Assembly (NCBI GenBank): GCA_964482205.1
Contig: CAYZWI010000001.1
Location: 62,001 to 126,000, forward strand
From: JAZDGX01 sp964482205
Lineage (GTDB): Bacteria > Eisenbacteria > RBG-16-71-46 > CAIMUX01 > WJJG01
DNA: 64,000 bases
Reading direction: 5' to 3'
Made by a program: the position numbers and the translations under genes. Position 1 is the first letter of the stretch; the number at the start of each line of letters is the position of its first letter. The notes beneath the pieces were generated by a model. That model made no database searches, had not been told where the DNA came from, and saw only the letters and a program-made list of their open reading frames with translations. Positions 1 through 7,859 of this stretch are shown piece by piece.

Positions 1-50
1 CGAACATCGGTCAGACCCTGGCGAAGGTCTTCCTTGATCTTTCCGTACAT
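1..50 (-). CDS. Start of a Kbl/BioF-type aminotransferase (partial)
   Basis: Only the first 16 complete codons lie in the window; the gene runs off the left edge. The peptide begins MYGKIKEDLRQGLTDV, which resembles the N-terminus of glycine C-acetyltransferase (2-amino-3-ketobutyrate CoA ligase) and related alpha-oxoamine synthases. The ATG is preceded by GAGG at 57-60 with a 6-base spacer, and a strong promoter lies about 160 bases upstream at 209-238. The family assignment rests on this short N-terminal match alone; another protein with a similar amphipathic start is possible. Confidence 0.45.
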   Translation of the reverse strand, partial: MYGKIKEDLRQGLTDV

Positions 51-208
51 CTCGATCCTCCCCGGTGCGCAGCTTTCGACTGGCGCGATGGTACCGTTGC
101 GACTCTCTTCGCCGATCCGTTCGCCCGATCCGAGAAGGAACTTCGGAGGCCCTCGCAGACGGGCGCAGGCCGGGCGAACCGGTCGATCTCCTCTTTTCGA
201 AGGCGGCG

Positions 209-238
209 AGTATAGAGAGTTCGGGCGCGGCGCGTCAA
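209..238 (-). promoter_or_regulatory. Sigma-70-type promoter for the leftmost gene
   Basis: On the minus strand, TTGACG (238-233) and TATACT (214-209) are separated by 18 bases. Transcription would start near 202, giving a leader of about 150 bases before the ATG at 50. The -35 box overlaps the stop codon of the MFS gene (235-237), so the promoter is packed into the end of the upstream gene. No other feature is seen in 51-208. Confidence 0.6.
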
Positions 239-1731
239 TCACCGCCGCGGTTCGGGCGATTCGGGGGAGTCGCACCGCGCGCGCCTCGCGCGGCGGAGGG
301 CCCCGGCGGGCCGCCGCCCGACGCGCCTTCGCGCCCCACGCGCTCTTCGTCACGCGCCATGCGTCCCATCAGCAGCGAGGCGACCACCAGAAGAGCCGCG
401 CTCAGCGCGAAAGCGTGCATCTTGGTGCCGGCCATCATGATCGCATAGCCGAGGAGCGGGGCGAAGCCGCCGCGCAGCCCGGTCAGGACCGTGTGGACGG
501 CTTGATACGAACTCGGGTCCTCGCGTCCTGAGAAGTGCAGGCAGCTCATGTGCCACGCGAGATTGACCCCTGCCATGGAGATGCCGAAACAGAGGAACGC
601 GGCGTAGGTGAAAGGCAGGCCCCACGCGGTCGGCCCGAAACCCGCCACGAGCAGGAACGCGGGATAGAGCGAGAGGAAGGCGAACATCCGCCCGCTGAAC
701 CGGACCGGTCCCATCCGCTGCATGAGATGTCCGAGCGCGGGCGGGAAGAGGATCATGCCTGCCTGCCCCATGAGACCCTTCGCGAGCCCGATCTGGCTGT
801 AATCGAGCCGCAGATCGTGGACCAGGAAGAGCGGCACCACCGGAGTGAGGCAGAGGAAGGCGACGCCGTAGAGAAAGAAGTTGTTCTGGAACCTCCGATA
901 GCGCGCATCTTCGCGCAGGATGGAGCGCACGAGCGCGACCGACTCGCGCATCGATCGCAAGGCGGCCGCCAGCCCGGGTTGTCCCATCGGACGGTACGCG
1001 GGCGCGGCATCGGACCCTGCCCGCCAGGAGCCATTCGCCGGCGAGCTTTCCCGAAAAGCGCCTTCCAGGGAATCGCCGGCTTGCGCGCCGGCTGCACGCT
1101 CATCACTGCGGCGGTCGATGCGCCGCTCCATCCAGGCGAGGACCGCGGCCCCCACGAAACCGGCGATGCCCGCGCATCCGAAATAGACCCAGTAGGCGCG
1201 ATCGTTCCACTCGAGCAGCCAGCCGAGCGCCACCGAAGCGATCAGGTTGGTCGCCGTCGTCATCGAGAGCGTGAGACCGAAGAGCGTGTTGCGATGATGC
1301 GGGGAATAGGAGCGCTGAATGATCGAGACCTGCCCGATCAGGATCAGCGAATGGGTGAGCCACGCCACTCCGATGATGAAGACGAACCAGACGGGGGTGG
1401 CGGAGAGCCCCATCAGCCAGAGCCCCAGCCGGCCGACGATCGCGAAGAGCAGCAGGAACGGCGCCTTGGGCCGTCCGCGCATCATGCCGACGAAGAAGAG
1501 CGAGCCGATGTACGAGAGTCCGATGAGCAGATTGAAGACCGTCACGAGGAAAGGAGAGCCCTGAAGCGTCTTGGCGAGGGTCACATCGCCGAGGTTCATG
1601 CTTCCGAAGAAGATCCCGTTGAAGAACGCGGACAGGAGATGGAGACGCAATTGGCCGCGCTCGGAGGCGGATAGGTCCGCGGGCAGCACAGCCCGGCGGT
1701 AGATCGCCCGAGCTCGTTCTCCAGGTCGCAT
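235..1731 (-). CDS. Major facilitator superfamily transporter
   Basis: A 498-residue polytopic membrane protein with two blocks of hydrophobic helices separated by a hydrophilic central loop (about residues 210-265, with 'RRIDRRSDER'), the usual 6+6 arrangement of MFS carriers. Short glycine-rich turns between helices (for example 'GMMRGRPKAP') fit the cytoplasmic loop A motif. The substrate cannot be read from the sequence. The ATG at 1731 is chosen because GGGGA lies 6 bases upstream; an in-frame TTG at 1794 would add 21 residues of poor quality. The C-terminus is a low-complexity Gly/Pro/Arg tail. It is divergent from the cupin gene at 2127, which shares the intergenic region. Confidence 0.8.
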   Translation of the reverse strand: MRPGERARAIYRRAVLPADLSASERGQLRLHLLSAFFNGIFFGSMNLGDVTLAKTLQGSPFLVTVFNLLIGLSYIGSLFFVGMMRGRPKAPFLLLFAIVGRLGLWLMGLSATPVWFVFIIGVAWLTHSLILIGQVSIIQRSYSPHHRNTLFGLTLSMTTATNLIASVALGWLLEWNDRAYWVYFGCAGIAGFVGAAVLAWMERRIDRRSDERAAGAQAGDSLEGAFRESSPANGSWRAGSDAAPAYRPMGQPGLAAALRSMRESVALVRSILREDARYRRFQNNFFLYGVAFLCLTPVVPLFLVHDLRLDYSQIGLAKGLMGQAGMILFPPALGHLMQRMGPVRFSGRMFAFLSLYPAFLLVAGFGPTAWGLPFTYAAFLCFGISMAGVNLAWHMSCLHFSGREDPSSYQAVHTVLTGLRGGFAPLLGYAIMMAGTKMHAFALSAALLVVASLLMGRMARDEERVGREGASGGGPPGPSAARGARGATPPNRPNRGGD

Positions 1732-2126
1732 TGCGCGTATCCCCTGCGGCCACGCGAGCATCCGGCCCAAGCATCGACGGCGGCCACTGGCCAAAGGTGA
1801 GCAGACTGATGGCCGGGAGGCGTGCCTGTCAAGGCGAGGCGCGTGGGCGATGTGGCGGAGACATCGCCCACGAGACCCATGGGAAAGCGGCCGATTCGCG
1901 GAGGCGGGAAACGCGGCGGAAGAAAAAGGCGCCCTGCTTGTTGCGGCGGACGATATTGTATGCGGAGAATGAGTCCGGCAGGTGTGCAGGCCTGGCTGCG
2001 GTGACCTGCCAGCCGGGAGCTTCGACCGTTGCGGGCAGGCAAGACCCGGCTCGAATCCGATTGGCGTTTGCGAGGCCGAGAGAAAGCCGCAGGGCCAAGG
2101 GATCGAGAGAAGCGAAGGAGAGCGAC
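1732..2126. other. Divergent intergenic region between MFS and cupin genes
   Basis: About 395 bases without a credible gene. It contains a perfect 12-bp inverted repeat at 1842-1872 and, on the minus strand, a perfect TTGACA (1832-1827) that could be the -35 box of the MFS promoter, although no good -10 box follows at 16-18 bases. No clear promoter is seen for the cupin gene, though TATTGT at 1954-1959 is a candidate -10. Confidence 0.5.
1842..1872. repeat. Perfect 12-bp inverted repeat, 7-base loop
   Basis: CGTGGGCGATGT (1842-1853) is mirrored exactly by ACATCGCCCACG (1861-1872) around the loop GGCGGAG. There is no T-run on either strand, so it is not a normal intrinsic terminator. It lies 10 bases upstream of a TTGACA on the minus strand, so it may be an operator for the MFS gene or a structured element in a transcript toward the cupin gene. 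Confidence 0.6.
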
Positions 2127-2552
2127 ATGCACATGGAACCCGAAGCGCGGACCCCCAAGGGCCGGACCCGGACGATGCCGGGCAAATACTCCGTCGGTTC
2201 GTGGCAAAGCGTGACCGCCGCAGACGCGCAGAAAATCCTCGAAGAAGAGATCATCGCCACCCAGCGGCTCACCGTGGTTCGTTGCCTGTATGGAAAAGGA
2301 TCGAGCTTCGAACGGCACATGCACGCCCAGGAGCAGATCACGATCGTGGAAACCGGCACGCTCGAATTCCTGGTCGACGGCGAGGCGATCGTGGTCGGCC
2401 CGGGACAGATGATTTCGATTTTCGCCGGAGTGCTGCATGCGAGCCGGGTGGTGAGCGAGGAATCGGCCCGGGCGTTGAATATCTTCTACGCTGCCGATAA
2501 CGCCTCTTCCGCGGCGAGGGCTGCGCGGCCGGCGACCGCATCCGAATCCTGA
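2127..2552 (+). CDS. Single-domain cupin protein
   Basis: A 141-residue protein with a conserved cupin barrel. Motif 1 appears around residues 55-75 as 'RHMHAQEQITIVETGTLEF' (H, H, E metal ligands and Gly), and motif 2 follows as 'VGPGQMISIFAGVLHASRV' with the second-motif His. Small cupins of this type bind a metal and may be enzymes or ligand sensors; the substrate is unknown. ATG 2127 has AAGGAG 6 bases upstream. It converges with the glycosyltransferase gene at 2582 after only 29 bases. The C-terminal 20 residues are Ala/Arg-rich and probably disordered. Confidence 0.8.
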   Translation: MHMEPEARTPKGRTRTMPGKYSVGSWQSVTAADAQKILEEEIIATQRLTVVRCLYGKGSSFERHMHAQEQITIVETGTLEFLVDGEAIVVGPGQMISIFAGVLHASRVVSEESARALNIFYAADNASSAARAARPATASES

Positions 2553-2581
2553 GGGCGGGCGAGTTCAGGCGATAGGCAGAG

Positions 2582-3853
2582 TCATCTCGCGCGGCTCTTC
2601 CCGGCCCGGAGCGATTCGTACAGGGCGAGCGTGCGGGCGAGCATGGTCTCCAGACTGAACCGTTCGAGCACCAGCCTCCGCCCGCGCGCGCCCAGCGCGA
2701 CGCGCAGCGGGCCGTCTTCCGCAAGCTCCTTCACTCGCCTGCGCCAGAGATCTTGGTCTCCTCGAGGCGCGAGGAATCCGGTCTCGTTGTCGATCACCGC
2801 TTCGCCCACGCCGGCGACCGCGTAGGAAACCACCGGCAACCCCGCCGCCATCGCCTCCAGCACGGCGAGCGGGAACCCTTCCCAGCGCGAACCGAGGAAG
2901 AAGAGATCGAACGCGGGCAACAGTTGCGATCCTTGCGCTCGAAATCCGGCCAGGCGCACGCGCTCGCGGGAGGGCGAGCGGGCGACGGCCCCGGCCATGC
3001 GGTCTCGCAACGGGCCGTCGCCGACGAAGACCGCCCAGCATCGCGAGTCGCCGTTCAACAGAGGCTCGAGCGCCTGCCACGCGCCGAGCGGGTCTTTCGC
3101 ATGATCCAACCGGCCGAGCGTTCCACAGACGATCGCGTCCTCGGGAAGGCCGAGCTCCCGGCGCGCTTCGCGGCGCGCCTCGGGAGTGGGTTCGGGCCCG
3201 GGAACGACCGCGCCGTGAATGACCCGGTAGCGCTCGGCGGTGCCGATGCCGCGCGCCAATCCGGTGTCGCGCACCGCCTGCGACACGGCGATCAACGCAT
3301 CGCAGCTGCGCGCCGCGCGGCGCTCGATCGCGGTGAAGATCCAGCTCGCGGGGGGATGCGTCGCGGGCTCCATCGCCCATCCGTGCACGCTGTGCAGGCG
3401 CACGGGCACGCCGGCGCGTTCCGCGGCCAATCGGCCGACGATGCCCGCTTTCGAGCTGTGCGTGTGGACGACATCGAAGGCCCCCGCCTGCCAGGCGCGC
3501 GCGAGCCAGGCGTAGGCGCGCGCGTCGTGCATGGGGGAGACCGCCCGGCGAAGATCGGGCACGACCCGCACAGAGAGCCCTCGCCCGCGCGCTTCTTCCC
3601 ACAGGCTGCCTTCCGGGCCGGTCTCGGGCCCCGCCCACAATTCCACTTTCCAGTCATTGCGCGCGAGGAAGGCGGCCGTCTCGAGCGCGATCCGCTGCGC
3701 GCCGCCAAGAATCAAGCGCGTGATGAGATGGCAGACGCGCGGCCGGGCGAGCGAACGCGCGCGGGGATGGCTTGGCCGCTCGGCGATCGCGGCCCGCTCG
3801 GCCGGGGGCGCGGTGGTGAGGGGAGCGCTGCCGGGCGAGCCCGCCCGGTTCAC
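2582..3853 (-). CDS. GT4-family glycosyltransferase
   Basis: A 423-residue GT-B glycosyltransferase. The N-terminal domain has 'LILGGAQRIALE' (residues 47-58), the Gly-rich acceptor-side loop of GT4 enzymes, followed by 'VVHTHSSKAG' (128-137). The C-terminal domain carries the E-x7-E signature in 'EGFPLAVLEAMAAGLPVV' (E325/E333) that holds the nucleotide-sugar donor. Such enzymes act in the cytoplasm on lipid-linked sugars; donor and acceptor are not readable. The GTG start (3853) overlaps the fbp stop by four bases (GTGA), so the two genes are translationally coupled. About 30 residues of Ala/Pro/Arg-rich sequence precede the fold. Confidence 0.85.
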   Translation of the reverse strand: MNRAGSPGSAPLTTAPPAERAAIAERPSHPRARSLARPRVCHLITRLILGGAQRIALETAAFLARNDWKVELWAGPETGPEGSLWEEARGRGLSVRVVPDLRRAVSPMHDARAYAWLARAWQAGAFDVVHTHSSKAGIVGRLAAERAGVPVRLHSVHGWAMEPATHPPASWIFTAIERRAARSCDALIAVSQAVRDTGLARGIGTAERYRVIHGAVVPGPEPTPEARREARRELGLPEDAIVCGTLGRLDHAKDPLGAWQALEPLLNGDSRCWAVFVGDGPLRDRMAGAVARSPSRERVRLAGFRAQGSQLLPAFDLFFLGSRWEGFPLAVLEAMAAGLPVVSYAVAGVGEAVIDNETGFLAPRGDQDLWRRRVKELAEDGPLRVALGARGRRLVLERFSLETMLARTLALYESLRAGKSRAR

Positions 3854-4893
3854 GCCTCGCTCTCGCGCGTGTAGAAGCTCTCGGCGAATTCGACATCGCG
3901 GCGGCTGCCGATGATGAGCGGCACGCGGTGATGCAATCGGCGCGGTTCGATGTCCAGGATCCGCTGCGTGCCGGTGGAGGCCAGCCCGCCCGCCTGCTCG
4001 GCGACATACGCGAGCGGATTGGCTTCGGGCAGCAGGCGCAGTTTGCCGTTCGGGCTCTTCGAGTCGGCCGGATAGAGGAAGATTCCGCCGTAGAGCAGAT
4101 TGCGATGGAAGTCGGCGACGAGCGAGCCGATGTAGCGCGCGGAATAGGGCTCGCCGCGATAGTTGTTGGCGCTCTTGAAGGCGTCGATCAACTGGCGGGT
4201 GGGGTCGTCCCAGCGGTAGTAATTGCCCTCGTTCACGCTGTAGATCTTGCCTTCTTCCGGAATGCGGATGTCGGGGTGCGAGAGCAGGAACTCGCCGACG
4301 CTCGGATCGAGGGTGAAGCCGTGCACGCCGTGGCCGGTCGTGTAGACCATGATCGTGCCCGGCCCGTAGATGATGTATCCCGCGCACACCTGGTTCTTGC
4401 CGCGCTGCAAGATGTCCTGGCGCGTGCCGGTCGCGCCGTCGCTGATGCGCCGCTGAATGGAGAAGATCGTCCCGATGCTCACATTCGCGTCGATGTTGGA
4501 CGAACCGTCGAGCGGATCGAAGGTCAGGGTGTAATTTCCGATCGCATAGCGTTCGGGAATCTGGATCGTGTCCTCGTGCTCCTCGGACGACATCACGCAA
4601 AGATGACCGGTGTAGCGCAGATTGCGGATGATGATGTCGTCGGCGTATTCGTCGAGCTTCTGGACTTTCTCGCCCTGGATGTTCGTGCGCCCGGTGAGTC
4701 CGAGGACGTCGACGAGGGCCGCCTTGCGCGTTTCGCGGCTGATGATCTTCGCCGCGATCATCAAGTGAATGAGCAGGCTCGTCAGCTCTCCGCGCGCCGC
4801 GGGAGAGAGGCGGTGCTGGCTCTCGGCGATGTGCTCGGTGAAGCTGATTCCGATCCGCTTCTCGCTGTCGTGATTGACCTCATCCATGGCCAT
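3850..4893 (-). CDS. fbp: Fructose-1,6-bisphosphatase class I
   Basis: Hydrolyses fructose 1,6-bisphosphate to fructose 6-phosphate in gluconeogenesis; cytoplasmic and Mg-dependent. The 347-residue length is normal for the family. The metal-binding signature 'DPLDGSSNID' lies at residues 126-135, the upstream acidic pair 'SSEEHED' at 102-108, and the substrate-binding 'VYTTGHGVHGFTLDPSVGEF' follows in the C-terminal half. The start at 4893 has AGGAGGT four bases upstream; a second in-frame ATG two codons later is also possible. It is the first gene of a two-gene unit with the GT4 gene. Confidence 0.95.
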   Translation of the reverse strand: MAMDEVNHDSEKRIGISFTEHIAESQHRLSPAARGELTSLLIHLMIAAKIISRETRKAALVDVLGLTGRTNIQGEKVQKLDEYADDIIIRNLRYTGHLCVMSSEEHEDTIQIPERYAIGNYTLTFDPLDGSSNIDANVSIGTIFSIQRRISDGATGTRQDILQRGKNQVCAGYIIYGPGTIMVYTTGHGVHGFTLDPSVGEFLLSHPDIRIPEEGKIYSVNEGNYYRWDDPTRQLIDAFKSANNYRGEPYSARYIGSLVADFHRNLLYGGIFLYPADSKSPNGKLRLLPEANPLAYVAEQAGGLASTGTQRILDIEPRRLHHRVPLIIGSRRDVEFAESFYTRESEA

Positions 4894-4946
4894 GGCGACC
4901 TCCTAAAAGCAAGCCGGCGGGGCGTTCCGCCCGCGCGGAACCTTCG

Positions 4947-4975
4947 AGTATAAGGATCGGCAGCCCCCGGCGAAA
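4947..4975 (-). promoter_or_regulatory. Possible promoter of fbp
   Basis: On the minus strand a good -10 box TATACT (4952-4947) is preceded at 17 bases by a weak TTTCGC (4975-4970). The predicted start near 4940 gives a leader of about 45 bases ending in a strong ribosome site. The -35 match is poor, so this rests mainly on the -10 box. Confidence 0.35.
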
Positions 4976-4983
4976 CTTTTTCG

Positions 4984-5012
4984 TTGCCGCCCCCCGGGAT
5001 CGTCCCTACTGT
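4984..5012 (+). promoter_or_regulatory. Promoter of the divIVA-led operon
   Basis: TTGCCG (4984-4989) and TACTGT (5007-5012) are 17 bases apart; transcription would start near 5019, about 110 bases before the divIVA GTG. It is back to back with the fbp promoter. The following genes are joined by overlaps or short gaps at least to 9180. Confidence 0.45.
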
Positions 5013-5129
5013 CGCGCGGAAAGGGGCGCGGACAGCCGATCCCGAGTCGGCCGTCACCCGTTGGCCTTTGGGCCGTGGGCGTCCCGGGCAGGGAGCGAGC
5101 GACCGACATCAAGGAGGGAGGTGGATCCC

Positions 5130-6089
5130 GTGAAACTGACTCCGCTCGACATCCGCAAGCAAGTGTTCCGCAAAACCATGCGGGGATTCGACCCCGAGGA
5201 CGTGCACGTCTTCCTCGATCTCGTGGCCGACGAATACGAGCAGGTGCTTCAGGAAAACAGCATGCTCGCCGAGAAGGCCCGGCATCTCTCCGATCAGATC
5301 GAGCGCTACCACAGCATGGAGAAGACCTTGCAGAACTCGCTGCTGACCGCCGAGCGCGTGTCCGAAGAAGCGCGCGAGCGGTCCCGGCTGGAGGCCGACG
5401 CCGTCGTCGCCGAATCGCGCCAGCGCGGCGAGCGGATTCTCGAGGATTCTCGCGAACGCTTGCGCCAGTTGAGCCGCCAGGTGCAGGAGCTGCATCGCGA
5501 GAAGGACCTGTTCCTGCAACGATTCCTTTCCTTCCTGGAAGGACAGATCCAATTCCTCCGCACCCACGAGGCCGAGCTGCACGAGATCGACTCGATCGAC
5601 ACGCGCGCGGGCGAGTACCTCGCCGAAAACACGCGCCGGGCAAGGCCGGAAGAGTCGCCCGCGCCGGTGTTCGAGGAGGAGCCCGAATCGATCGGTCTCG
5701 CCGACGAGGAGCTGGTGGAGGACGAATTCGCGCCCACGCCGGAGCGCGCCACGGAAACCGAGCGCCCGAGGATGTCGGAGCGCGTCGCGGACACGAATCG
5801 CCCGAGAACCTCCGAGCGCGCGAGCGCGACCGAGCGCCTCGCATCGGGCGAGCGGCCGCAGACCGCGGGCACCTTCGAGCGGGCCGCGGAGAGAGCCTCT
5901 GCGCCCGAACGGCCGGCTCGAATCCGCACGGAACGGCAGGCCGAGACCCCCGCGCGCCAGCGTTTCAATCGCGTGGCCCGCGAGCCCGAGACCGTTCGGA
6001 CCGCGGAGCCGGACGGGTTCCTGTCGTCGCGGCCCAACGCCGGTCAGGGATTCTTTGACGCCGAGGAAGAAGAGGGAGCCGGCCAGTGA
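5130..6089 (+). CDS. divIVA: DivIVA-domain coiled-coil protein
   Basis: A 319-residue protein whose first 20 residues (VKLTPLDIRKQVFRKTMRGF, then DPEDV) match the membrane-binding DivIVA N-domain; coiled coil follows to about residue 160. DivIVA proteins mark curved membrane at poles or septa and recruit partners. The C-terminal 150 residues are a disordered tail of repeated short 'ER/TERP/SERA' units rich in Glu, Arg, Thr and Ala, likely a linker or interaction tail. GTG 5130 is preferred: GGAGGT lies 7 bases upstream and the family begins at this point; the GTG at 5121 is inside the ribosome site. It heads the operon. Confidence 0.85.
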   Translation: MKLTPLDIRKQVFRKTMRGFDPEDVHVFLDLVADEYEQVLQENSMLAEKARHLSDQIERYHSMEKTLQNSLLTAERVSEEARERSRLEADAVVAESRQRGERILEDSRERLRQLSRQVQELHREKDLFLQRFLSFLEGQIQFLRTHEAELHEIDSIDTRAGEYLAENTRRARPEESPAPVFEEEPESIGLADEELVEDEFAPTPERATETERPRMSERVADTNRPRTSERASATERLASGERPQTAGTFERAAERASAPERPARIRTERQAETPARQRFNRVAREPETVRTAEPDGFLSSRPNAGQGFFDAEEEEGAGQ

Positions 6090-6925
6090 TGCAGTCGGAG
6101 GGAGGAGTGCTCGAGCGAGCCACCGCCGCGGCGGAGTTCCTTCGGGCGCGCGGAGTGGCCCGGCCGAAGGCGGGGCTCATCCTCGGTTCGGGACTCGATC
6201 AGCTCGCCGAGCAGATCGAGCCCATCGTCTCGGTGGCGTACGGGCAGATCCCTCACTTTCCCGTCTCGACCGTCGCCCACCATCCGGGCGAACTCGTCTA
6301 CGGGACCTTCGCCGGCCTCGATGTGCTCGCGATGAAGGGGCGCGTGCACTACTACGAAGGCTATTCCATGGAGCAGGTCGTCTTTCCGGTGCGCGTGATG
6401 AAGATGCTCGGAATCGACCTGCTCATTCTCACGAGCGCGGTGGGCGGCCTGCACCCGCTCTACCGGGAAGGGGATCTGGTCGTCGTCGTCGATCACATCA
6501 ACCTGATGGGCGACAACCCTCTGATCGGCCCCAACGACGAAGCCCTCGGGCCGCGCTTCCCCGACATGAGCGAGCCGTACGACCGGCGCTTGATCGAGCT
6601 GGCCGTCGGCGCCGCCTTGCACGAGGGCCTGATCCTGCACCGCGGGGTGCTCGTGGGCGTGGCCGGTCCCAATCTCGAGACGCGCGCCGAGTACCGCTTC
6701 CTGCGCATGATGGGGGCCGACCTGGTCGGGATGTCGATGGTTCCGGAGAATCTCGCCGCGGTGCACGCGGGCCTGCGCGTCCTCGGCCTGTGCGTGGTCA
6801 CCGACATGTGCCTGCCCGACGCCCTCCGGCCGGCCGACATCGGGCGCATCCTGAGCACCTCCGCGGAAGCTCAGCCGAAACTCAATCGCGTGATCGAGCG
6901 CGTGCTGCGCAACGCGGGGAGGTGA
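6089..6925 (+). CDS. punA: Purine nucleoside phosphorylase (trimeric type)
   Basis: Phosphorolyses purine nucleosides (inosine, guanosine) to base and ribose 1-phosphate for purine salvage. The protein is 278 residues, normal for the family. Visible are the phosphate loop 'ILGSGLDQLAE', 'MKGRVHYYEGY' (the GRxHxYEGY substrate motif), 'LTSAVGGLHP' (base-site region, with Ala-Val where many have Asn-Ala) and 'GPNLETRAEYR'. The ATG at 6089 shares one base with the divIVA stop (TGATG); a GTG at 6086 would add one residue. Confidence 0.9.
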   Translation: MQSEGGVLERATAAAEFLRARGVARPKAGLILGSGLDQLAEQIEPIVSVAYGQIPHFPVSTVAHHPGELVYGTFAGLDVLAMKGRVHYYEGYSMEQVVFPVRVMKMLGIDLLILTSAVGGLHPLYREGDLVVVVDHINLMGDNPLIGPNDEALGPRFPDMSEPYDRRLIELAVGAALHEGLILHRGVLVGVAGPNLETRAEYRFLRMMGADLVGMSMVPENLAAVHAGLRVLGLCVVTDMCLPDALRPADIGRILSTSAEAQPKLNRVIERVLRNAGR

Positions 6926-6927
6926 AG

Positions 6928-7320
6928 ATGCGCAAGCGCGATCTCGAACGCTACGAACGGCTCTTGAGGGAAGAGCGCGCTCGCCTGCGCGAGCAGCAGG
7001 AGGAATTGGAGGAATCCGTTCGCCGCTCGATTCGCGACTCCTCGGGGGACCTCTCCGCGTACGCCTTCCACATGGCCGATCTCGGCACCGACGCGATGGA
7101 ACGCGAACAGAACATGATGCTCGCCGCCAGCCTTTCGCGAACGCTCGAGGACATCGAGCTGGCCTTGGGCAAGATCGCCGAAAACCGCTACGGCCCTTGC
7201 GACAACTGCGGCAATCCGATCGATCCCAAACGACTGGACGCGCTGCCCTATGCGCGCTTCTGCATGACCTGCCAGGAGAATGAGGACCGCGCCAAATCCG
7301 GGGGCGCGGGAAGGCCGTGA
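6928..7320 (+). CDS. DksA/TraR-family zinc-finger protein
   Basis: A 130-residue protein: an N-terminal coiled coil (about residues 1-75) with an acidic tip region 'ADLGTDAMERE' and a C-terminal four-cysteine zinc finger, 'CDNCGNPIDPKRL' then 'CMTC', spaced C-x2-C-x17-C-x2-C. Members bind in the RNA polymerase secondary channel and adjust initiation, often with ppGpp; whether this one does so is inferred. The ATG lies two bases after the punA stop, with GGGGAGG five bases upstream. It overlaps lspA by four bases. Confidence 0.85.
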   Translation: MRKRDLERYERLLREERARLREQQEELEESVRRSIRDSSGDLSAYAFHMADLGTDAMEREQNMMLAASLSRTLEDIELALGKIAENRYGPCDNCGNPIDPKRLDALPYARFCMTCQENEDRAKSGGAGRP

Positions 7321-7859
7321 AGCGATTCGCCGCCTCGGCCGCGCTCGTGCTGGCCTCCGACCAGTTCACGAAGTGGGTCGCCACGCAGCACCTCGTTCCC
7401 GACGACGCTCCTCCACGAACCGTGCGCCTGATCGGCGAGGTCGTGCGCTTCGCCTATGTGCGCAATGCGGGCGGCGTCTTCGGCGTGCTGCAAGGCAGCC
7501 GCGCGTTCTTCATCCTGCTCTCGCTCGTCTCGATCGGCGCGATCGTCGCGCTCGCGCTCTCGCGGCGCTTCGCGCTGCCCGGAGGCCGGATCGCCTTCGG
7601 CGTCGTGCTCGGGGGCGCGCTCGGGAATCTCGTCGATCGCCTTTCGCATCGCTTCGTCATCGACTTCATCGATATCGGAATCGGAAACGCGCGCTGGCCG
7701 ACCTTCAATGTGGCCGACATCGGAGTGACCCTCGGCGTGATCTATCTCGCCATCCGGCTCTCGATGCCGTGCGATCGGGGAACGCGCGCCCAGGAAGCGT
7801 CCGGGGAGGGCTGCGGTCAAGGTCCGCCCGCGCAACCAGCGTCCGGAGAGGACGGGTGA
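7317..7859 (+). CDS. lspA: Lipoprotein signal peptidase
   Basis: Cleaves the signal peptide of prolipoproteins before the lipid-modified cysteine, in the inner membrane. The 180-residue protein has four predicted membrane helices and both catalytic aspartates in family motifs: 'GGALGNLVDR' (D107) and 'FNVADIGV' (D134). The GTG start overlaps the previous stop (GTGA). The last 25 residues are a Gly/Pro/Gln-rich extension not needed by the family. Several lipoproteins in this window (28872, 43223, 57171) would be substrates. Confidence 0.93.
   Translation: MKRFAASAALVLASDQFTKWVATQHLVPDDAPPRTVRLIGEVVRFAYVRNAGGVFGVLQGSRAFFILLSLVSIGAIVALALSRRFALPGGRIAFGVVLGGALGNLVDRLSHRFVIDFIDIGIGNARWPTFNVADIGVTLGVIYLAIRLSMPCDRGTRAQEASGEGCGQGPPAQPASGEDG

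Noticed and set aside
1731..2126. N-terminal extension of the cupin protein by 132 codons
   Set aside because: The open frame continues upstream but the sequence is basic low-complexity, and ATG 2127 has an excellent ribosome site.
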